From Danxiaibacter flavus (GTDB taxonomy: Bacteria > Bacteroidota > Bacteroidia > Chitinophagales > Chitinophagaceae): a stretch of 64,000 nt of DNA. This document shows, piece after piece, positions 60,082-64,000 of the stretch; positions within the stretch are counted from its first letter, which is position 1, and every line of letters starts with the position of its first letter. The translations under genes were made by a program, and so were the position numbers. The notes beneath the pieces are model-generated. The model was given only the letters and a program-made list of their open reading frames with translations. It did no database searches and had not been told where the DNA came from. The stretch is from the NCBI RefSeq assembly GCF_041060425.1, contig NZ_JAULBC010000002.1:992001-1056000 (forward strand), given 5' to 3'.

Positions 60082-61002
60082 TTACTTAAGGTTTTGCAGC
60101 GCTGCCTCAAGCGAAGGGTATAAAAACTGAAAACCCGTTGCTTTTATCGCTGCATTATTTATCGTTGTACTTTTCAGCACTTCCTGGCTCATTTCGCCGA
60201 GAACCAGCTTTAGCACAAAGCCCGGCACGTGAACTGGTATATATGCATTCGCGCGTGTTTCTTTGGCAAGAGCAAGTACAAACTTTTTGTCGGTTACAAC
60301 TTCTGCGGCGGATGCATTGTAAACACCTTTCAAACTTTCATTTTCAAGCGCATACAAATACATCCTGCATAAGTCATCTATATGGATCCAACTCATCATT
60401 TGATCACCACTGCCCAGGATGGTTGCGAGACCAAGATTAAGTGGTTTTAAAAAGGCTAAAAGAGCACCGCCCCTGGTACTTAGCGCAATGCCTGTCCGTA
60501 ACTTAACCAATCTGACGCCAAGCTTTTCTACCGGCTGTATGCTTGCTTCCCACTGCTGGCAAGTGCTTCCAAGAAAATCATTGCTCGGCGGATCATCTTC
60601 ACGAAAACCGTTTTGTTTGCTTGCTGTGGTGTCTACTCCATAATAACCAATTGCTGATGCGCTTATCACAGCTTTTATATTATGCTGATTTTCCTGCAAA
60701 GCTTTTACGAGCAGAGCGCTGCTTTTAACGCGGCTTTCAACTATTTCTCTCTTCCTGCTCCCGGTCCACCGCTTATCAGCAATTCCTGCACCGGCAAGGT
60801 GAATTATGTAATCTGCGGCCTGAACAGCTTTTATATCTATTGTCCCTTTGGTAACATCCCATTCAGCAAAGTGTACATGTGGCGTTTGATGCGTTTTTAC
60901 TTTTCTTGTCAGTATCGTTACATTATATCCTTTCTGCAACAACAAGTGCGTTAGCTGGCTGCCGATTGTTCCCGTTCCTCCTGTTATTAGTACTGTGGGC
61001 AT
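60082..61002 (-). CDS. TIGR01777-type NAD-dependent epimerase (SDR39U1-like)
   Basis: 306-residue atypical SDR. N-terminal VLITGGTGTIGSQLTHLLLQ nucleotide motif, then IIHLAGAGIADKRWTGSRKREI, VISASAIGYYG, and the C-terminal DUF1731 segment (PVHVPGFVLKLVLGEMSQEVL, then ATGFQFLYPSLEAALQNL). The family is widely conserved (YfcH in E. coli), but its substrate is unknown. Single gene. Confidence 0.9.
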   Translation of the reverse strand: MPTVLITGGTGTIGSQLTHLLLQKGYNVTILTRKVKTHQTPHVHFAEWDVTKGTIDIKAVQAADYIIHLAGAGIADKRWTGSRKREIVESRVKSSALLVKALQENQHNIKAVISASAIGYYGVDTTASKQNGFREDDPPSNDFLGSTCQQWEASIQPVEKLGVRLVKLRTGIALSTRGGALLAFLKPLNLGLATILGSGDQMMSWIHIDDLCRMYLYALENESLKGVYNASAAEVVTDKKFVLALAKETRANAYIPVHVPGFVLKLVLGEMSQEVLKSTTINNAAIKATGFQFLYPSLEAALQNLK

Positions 61003-61070
61003 TTGCTGATATTGTTTTGTTTAAAGAAACAGCTTTCCGGATACGAAGTTTTTAAGTAAAATGTTTCAAA

Positions 61071-61099
61071 CAGGTGTAATGCTGAAAAAATTACACCTG
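61071..61099 (-). terminator. Hairpin directly after the hexosaminidase gene
   Basis: CAGGTGTAA (61071-61079) and TTACACCTG (61091-61099) form a perfect 9-base stem adjoining the stop codon. The T run lies in the loop rather than after the stem, so its termination strength is doubtful. Confidence 0.4.
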
Positions 61100-62986
61100 T
61101 TATTTTAATCGCTTCTTTAATTCATCCAGTTTTAAATTAACCTGTTTTCCTACTGGCTGATTATTCTTATATACTATTACTCTTATTTCATCGGCACCCT
61201 TCCAAAAACCAATCGGTTCTCCTTTGTATTTTGGAGAGTGGTTGTCCGGGTCTGTGCCATCAAAAGTGTAATATATCTCAGTTCCGCCTAATTCACTGCT
61301 CAGTGTTACGGCAAGCGATTCTGTGTTGTCAGCTTTTACCGGCTTCACTATGGCATTATAGAAACTTGTTGCGTATTTGGTGCCGGATTTATCCAATCTT
61401 GGCAATTGCGTTTCCATCCTGTCCACAAAATTATTCCAGTCTTTTTGATTTTTTGGACTCCAATATACTTCAGCCAGTGCAAGACTTCTTGGCCAGGTCA
61501 TATATTGGGCGTGGCGAAAATTAGGAACAGATTCTGTCCACAGATTTGCCTGTCCGCCCAGAATAAATTTTTCATCAACACCGTCCGGAACCGGATCCCA
61601 GTTATATGAGTCAGATAAACGGCACATGCTATAAGTAGCCGGCTCGTTTGTAGGTTCTCCCTGGTACAGATCTATGTAACAGTGGTCATAAGGTGTCATA
61701 ACTACGTGATGATTCATTTTTGCAGCTTCAATACCGCCTTTCATTCCGCGCCAGCTCATAACAGTAGCTTCGGGAGCAAGACCTCCTTCCAATATTTCAT
61801 CCCAGCCGATCAGCTTTTTATTTTTAGCCAACAACATATTTTCCATTCGCTTGATAAAGTAACTCTGTAGTTCGTCCACATTTTTTAAATGCTCATCCGC
61901 CATTCTTTTCTGGCATTTTGGGCATTTTTCCCAGAAGCCCTTATAAGCCTCATCGCCTCCTACATGCATATAAGGATGCGGAAAAAGTTGTGCCAATTCC
62001 GTAAATATCTTATCCAGCATAAGAAATACAGAATCGTTGCCTATGCATAAAGCATTATCTTCTTTTTTGTAAAACTCGCTTCCCGGGTTAACAGGATATT
62101 GTAATTGAGTGCAGGAAAGACCGGGAAATGCAGAAATCATTGCAAGACTGTGTGCGGGAATATCTACCTCCGGTAATACCGTTACATAACGGTCGGCGGC
62201 ATAATGTATCAGTTCGCGGATATCATCCTGTGTGTAAAAGCCACCATAAGTTGTTTTTTCATCTGGCTGCGGGCTTTCAAACTTTCCCCATCTGCCGTAA
62301 CGCGGAACGCGCCATGCTCCCTTTTGGGTAAGCCCAGGGATACTTTTTATTTCAACGCGCCAGCCATTGTCATCGGTAAGGTGTAAGTGAAGTGTATTGT
62401 ATTTATACTTCACCATTTCATCAATATATTGTTTTACTTCTTTTTTAGTGAAAAAATGCCTGCTTACGTCCAGCATCATTCCACGCCATCCAAATCTTGG
62501 ATAATCGGTAATATCAACACAGGGAACAGAAACCTGTGAAAGACTTTTCAATTCAATACTTTCAACATCCGCAGGCATTAATTGCAGCAGGGATTGCATT
62601 CCGTAAAAAATACCTTGTGGCTTGTTTGCAGTTATTTCAATCTTAAGCGGAGAAACCTTTAGTGAGTAGCCTTCTTCCTGGAGCGTTTTATCGTATGTCT
62701 TCGCAATTTGAACTACTATACTTGAAGCTGGGAGGGTTTTCGGCACAACGTTTTTTATTTTGAGATCAATTCCCGTTGCGCTTTGAATCTTCTTTGTGAA
62801 AAACTGAACAGTACTGATCAGGTCCTTATCACCTGCAACGTAAACGTTTGTTTTGCTATTTAATGTTAAAGAACCATCTTTTTCTGTTACACTAACGGGC
62901 CGTGGTATTATGTTGATTTTTTCTTTTGCATTCGTGATAACGACAGTCATTAAAACCAGGCAGCAAAAAAGCGATATTTTCTTCAT
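61100..62986 (-). CDS. Beta-N-acetylhexosaminidase (GH20)
   Basis: Exported exo-glycosidase that removes terminal GlcNAc or GalNAc from glycans or chitin oligomers. 628 residues from the ATG at 62986; signal peptide MKKISLFCCLVLMTVVITNA. GH20b domain about 25-155, then the catalytic TIM barrel about 160-500 with the adjacent Asp345-Glu346 pair in HVGGDEAYKG (substrate-assisted catalysis). EILEGGLAPEATVMSWRG is part of the active site. The C-terminal domain (about 540-620) contains YYTFDGTDPDNHSPKY, the CHB_HEX_C-type module. No chitinase or Sus genes are adjacent. Confidence 0.94.
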   Translation of the reverse strand: MKKISLFCCLVLMTVVITNAKEKINIIPRPVSVTEKDGSLTLNSKTNVYVAGDKDLISTVQFFTKKIQSATGIDLKIKNVVPKTLPASSIVVQIAKTYDKTLQEEGYSLKVSPLKIEITANKPQGIFYGMQSLLQLMPADVESIELKSLSQVSVPCVDITDYPRFGWRGMMLDVSRHFFTKKEVKQYIDEMVKYKYNTLHLHLTDDNGWRVEIKSIPGLTQKGAWRVPRYGRWGKFESPQPDEKTTYGGFYTQDDIRELIHYAADRYVTVLPEVDIPAHSLAMISAFPGLSCTQLQYPVNPGSEFYKKEDNALCIGNDSVFLMLDKIFTELAQLFPHPYMHVGGDEAYKGFWEKCPKCQKRMADEHLKNVDELQSYFIKRMENMLLAKNKKLIGWDEILEGGLAPEATVMSWRGMKGGIEAAKMNHHVVMTPYDHCYIDLYQGEPTNEPATYSMCRLSDSYNWDPVPDGVDEKFILGGQANLWTESVPNFRHAQYMTWPRSLALAEVYWSPKNQKDWNNFVDRMETQLPRLDKSGTKYATSFYNAIVKPVKADNTESLAVTLSSELGGTEIYYTFDGTDPDNHSPKYKGEPIGFWKGADEIRVIVYKNNQPVGKQVNLKLDELKKRLK

Positions 62987-63009
62987 ACAGAGGAGATTAA
63001 GCACTATTG

Positions 63010-63040
63010 CGAATGTAGCTGATTCGCGTCAACGCGCCAA
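63010..63040 (-). promoter_or_regulatory. Promoter of the GH20 gene
   Basis: On the minus strand TTG (63040-63038), a 20-base spacer and TACATTCG (63017-63010). This is the Bacteroidota layout with TTCG for TTTG, 24 bases before the ATG at 62986. Confidence 0.65.
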
Positions 63041-63068
63041 CTCAATTCCAACAGCGCTTAACCCTGCA

Positions 63069-63509
63069 TTATATACCTATCAGCAGCTTGTTGGCATGGT
63101 TGCCTTTGGCTATAACTTCGCCGCTGTAACGTTGCAATATGCTTCCTCTTGAATCGTAGGTAAGTGTATAGGTAACTATCAATTCTTCTTTCTTTTCAAA
63201 CAGGTTATTGATATGTACCACCTGGGAAATTGCATTACATTCTGCAGGTATATTTTTCAACTCCATAGCGTCAAAATTTTTCTGCCACAAAATGCTTTCC
63301 CTGTGACCTTTCATTTTAGAAATGGTTACGTGCAATTGAGCTTTTGATGCATCATACACGCTGGCTGAATAATTACCGCCGGCATAAACAGCGAAACTGA
63401 TATCTTTTGAAACCGGTTTTTCGGGGTTTACCACCTCTTTAATTTTACGATTGAAAACGACTGCGGCAAGAACTGCGATTACAGAAGTTAAAAGGATAAT
63501 CTTTTTCAT
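63069..63509 (-). CDS. Small membrane-anchored hypothetical protein, 146 aa
   Basis: Starts at the ATG at 63509 (MKKIILLTSVIAVLAAVVFN), a hydrophobic anchor or signal, followed by a domain of alternating strands (ISFAVYAGGNYSASVYDASK, ELIVTYTLTYDSRGSILQRY). No family recognised. The 28-codon extension to 63593 lacks character. It is upstream of the GH20 gene on the same strand with 82 bases between, and the GH20 promoter lies in that gap, so they are probably separate units. Confidence 0.65.
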   Translation of the reverse strand: MKKIILLTSVIAVLAAVVFNRKIKEVVNPEKPVSKDISFAVYAGGNYSASVYDASKAQLHVTISKMKGHRESILWQKNFDAMELKNIPAECNAISQVVHINNLFEKKEELIVTYTLTYDSRGSILQRYSGEVIAKGNHANKLLIGI

Positions 63510-63734
63510 AAAACAGTATTTTAATTTTTTAGAATTTTTTGAATTGCTCTTCTGGCATGAATAAATCAAAAGGGCAGCCCCATTTGGCACCAAAAGGTCT
63601 TTTGCATGACAAATGGCTACTTATACCGATGACCGGTTCAAAAAAAACGACAAATGGCATTCTTCCAAAACAGCTCAAAATTTCCTGAAAGGCAGGCTGT
63701 GTACGGTATCGATACAAAAGTTGTTCTGTAGCGA

Positions 63735-63960
63735 ACAGAACAATTGAAAATTGAAAAGGGAGAATTGAAAATGGGCGAATGTGCGAATGTGCAGATGTGC
63801 GAATGTGCGGATGGGCGAATGTGCAAATGAGACTCCCGCCATTTTAACCTATACGTCTTGCATCTGACGTTTATTTGATGTGCGGACTGCACATCGTACA
63901 TCTTACACCGTACATCGTACATATGCTGATACCTGAAACCTGATACCTCGCACCTCTCGC
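63735..63960. repeat. Families D and E forward; I' and F' inverted
   Basis: CAATTGAAAATTGAAAAGGG-type (D) 63740-63772. GGGCGAATGTGCGAATGTGC-type (E) 63773-63830. ACATCGTACATCTTACACCG-type (I') 63890-63921. GATACCTGAAACCTGATACC-type (F') 63929-63955. No gene is visible between 63510 and 63979. Confidence 0.87.
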
Positions 63961-63967
63961 TTTTCCT

Positions 63968-63975
63968 TACTTTTG
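63968..63975 (+). promoter_or_regulatory. Candidate minus 7 element before the gene at 63980
   Basis: TACTTTTG fits TAnnTTTG and ends 4 bases before an ATG, predicting an almost leaderless message. Confidence 0.45.
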
Positions 63976-63979
63976 CGGC

Positions 63980-64000
63980 ATGACGAAAGTGTTTTTAAAG
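63980..64000 (+). CDS. Possible start of the next gene (cut by window edge)
   Basis: Seven codons, MTKVFLK, follow TTTTGCGGCATG, a context also seen at the bioA start (TTTGCGGCATG). Too short to assign a product. Confidence 0.35.

Noticed and set aside
63638..63922. Minus-strand frame with His/Cys-rich text (HSHICTFAHSP)
   Set aside because: Translated D, E and I words; no coding evidence.
1..64000. Transposases, prophage, rRNA and tRNA genes
   Set aside because: No transposase motifs, phage structural genes or cloverleaf/CCA-type structures were recognised by eye; a computed tRNA scan could still find one.

Overview
The window reads as chromosomal DNA of a Bacteroidota bacterium, most likely of the Chitinophagaceae or a close relative. 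Pointers are a type III glutamine synthetase, paired DUF3857 proteins, a TonB-dependent receptor with a carboxypeptidase-regulatory-like N-terminal domain, DUF4407, DUF4142, DUF2807 and GH20 proteins, and promoters of the Bacteroidota type (TTG or TTTG, 19-20 bases, TAnnTTTG). Genes on both strands sit mostly alone or in pairs. I see no rRNA, tRNA, transposase, prophage or CRISPR array.

Layout. 1-11.7 kb: the N-terminal part of clpB, a secreted serine hydrolase, PEP carboxylase (ppc), dihydrolipoamide dehydrogenase (lpdA), a small unknown protein, and two DUF3857/transglutaminase-like exported proteins, one of which has lost its catalytic residues. 11.7-21 kb: queG, bioA, an SRPBCC protein, an ABC-2 permease, a RES-Xre toxin-antitoxin pair followed by a triplicated 150-bp repeat, sppA, folK and a deoxynucleoside kinase. 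21-31 kb: an MFS transporter, xseA-xseB, a CPA2 antiporter with two RCK_C domains, pyrG, a dienelactone-hydrolase-like protein and an unknown exported protein. 31-42 kb: a PepSY protein with a siderophore-type TonB receptor (probable iron uptake), a TPR protein, proC, hldD, small purL and a DUF2807 protein. 42.5-52.8 kb: glnN, two Spy-like periplasmic proteins, a DPP-IV-type peptidase, an SDR, DUF4407, an acidic disordered protein and a DUF4142 lipoprotein. 53-64 kb: gcvP, a fatty-acid-hydroxylase/sterol-desaturase protein, a YkgJ-type cysteine-cluster protein, an ABC ATPase-permease pair, a TIGR01777 epimerase, a GH20 hexosaminidase and a small membrane-anchored unknown.

The genes are largely core metabolism (anaplerosis, glutamine, proline, purine and CTP synthesis, glycine cleavage, folate, biotin, queuosine) with envelope and iron functions.

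The remarkable part lies between the genes. Most intergenic regions are packed with degenerate short-period words from at least a dozen families. Words are named here by the form found at the left of a gap: A GTAAGACC; B AGCTGTCAGCTATCAGCT; C AAGTACGAAGTACG; D AATTGAAAATTGAAAATG; E GCGAATGTGCGAATGTGC; F AGGTGTCAGGTATCAGG; G AAAGCCCAAAGCTTAAAGC; H AAAATTCAAAAGTAAAAATT; I GTACGATGTACGATGT; K GAACCACGGAGACACAGA; L CACCTAAGCAAATCAGACAT; M TACGTTGTACGTTATAACG; O GTGAATGGTGAATAGTG. A prime marks the reverse complement. In about two dozen gaps read by eye, unprimed words lie at the left and primed words at the right, whatever the direction of the flanking genes. The words also supply stop codons, a protein tail and promoter parts. 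This is the best candidate for an undescribed system in the window.
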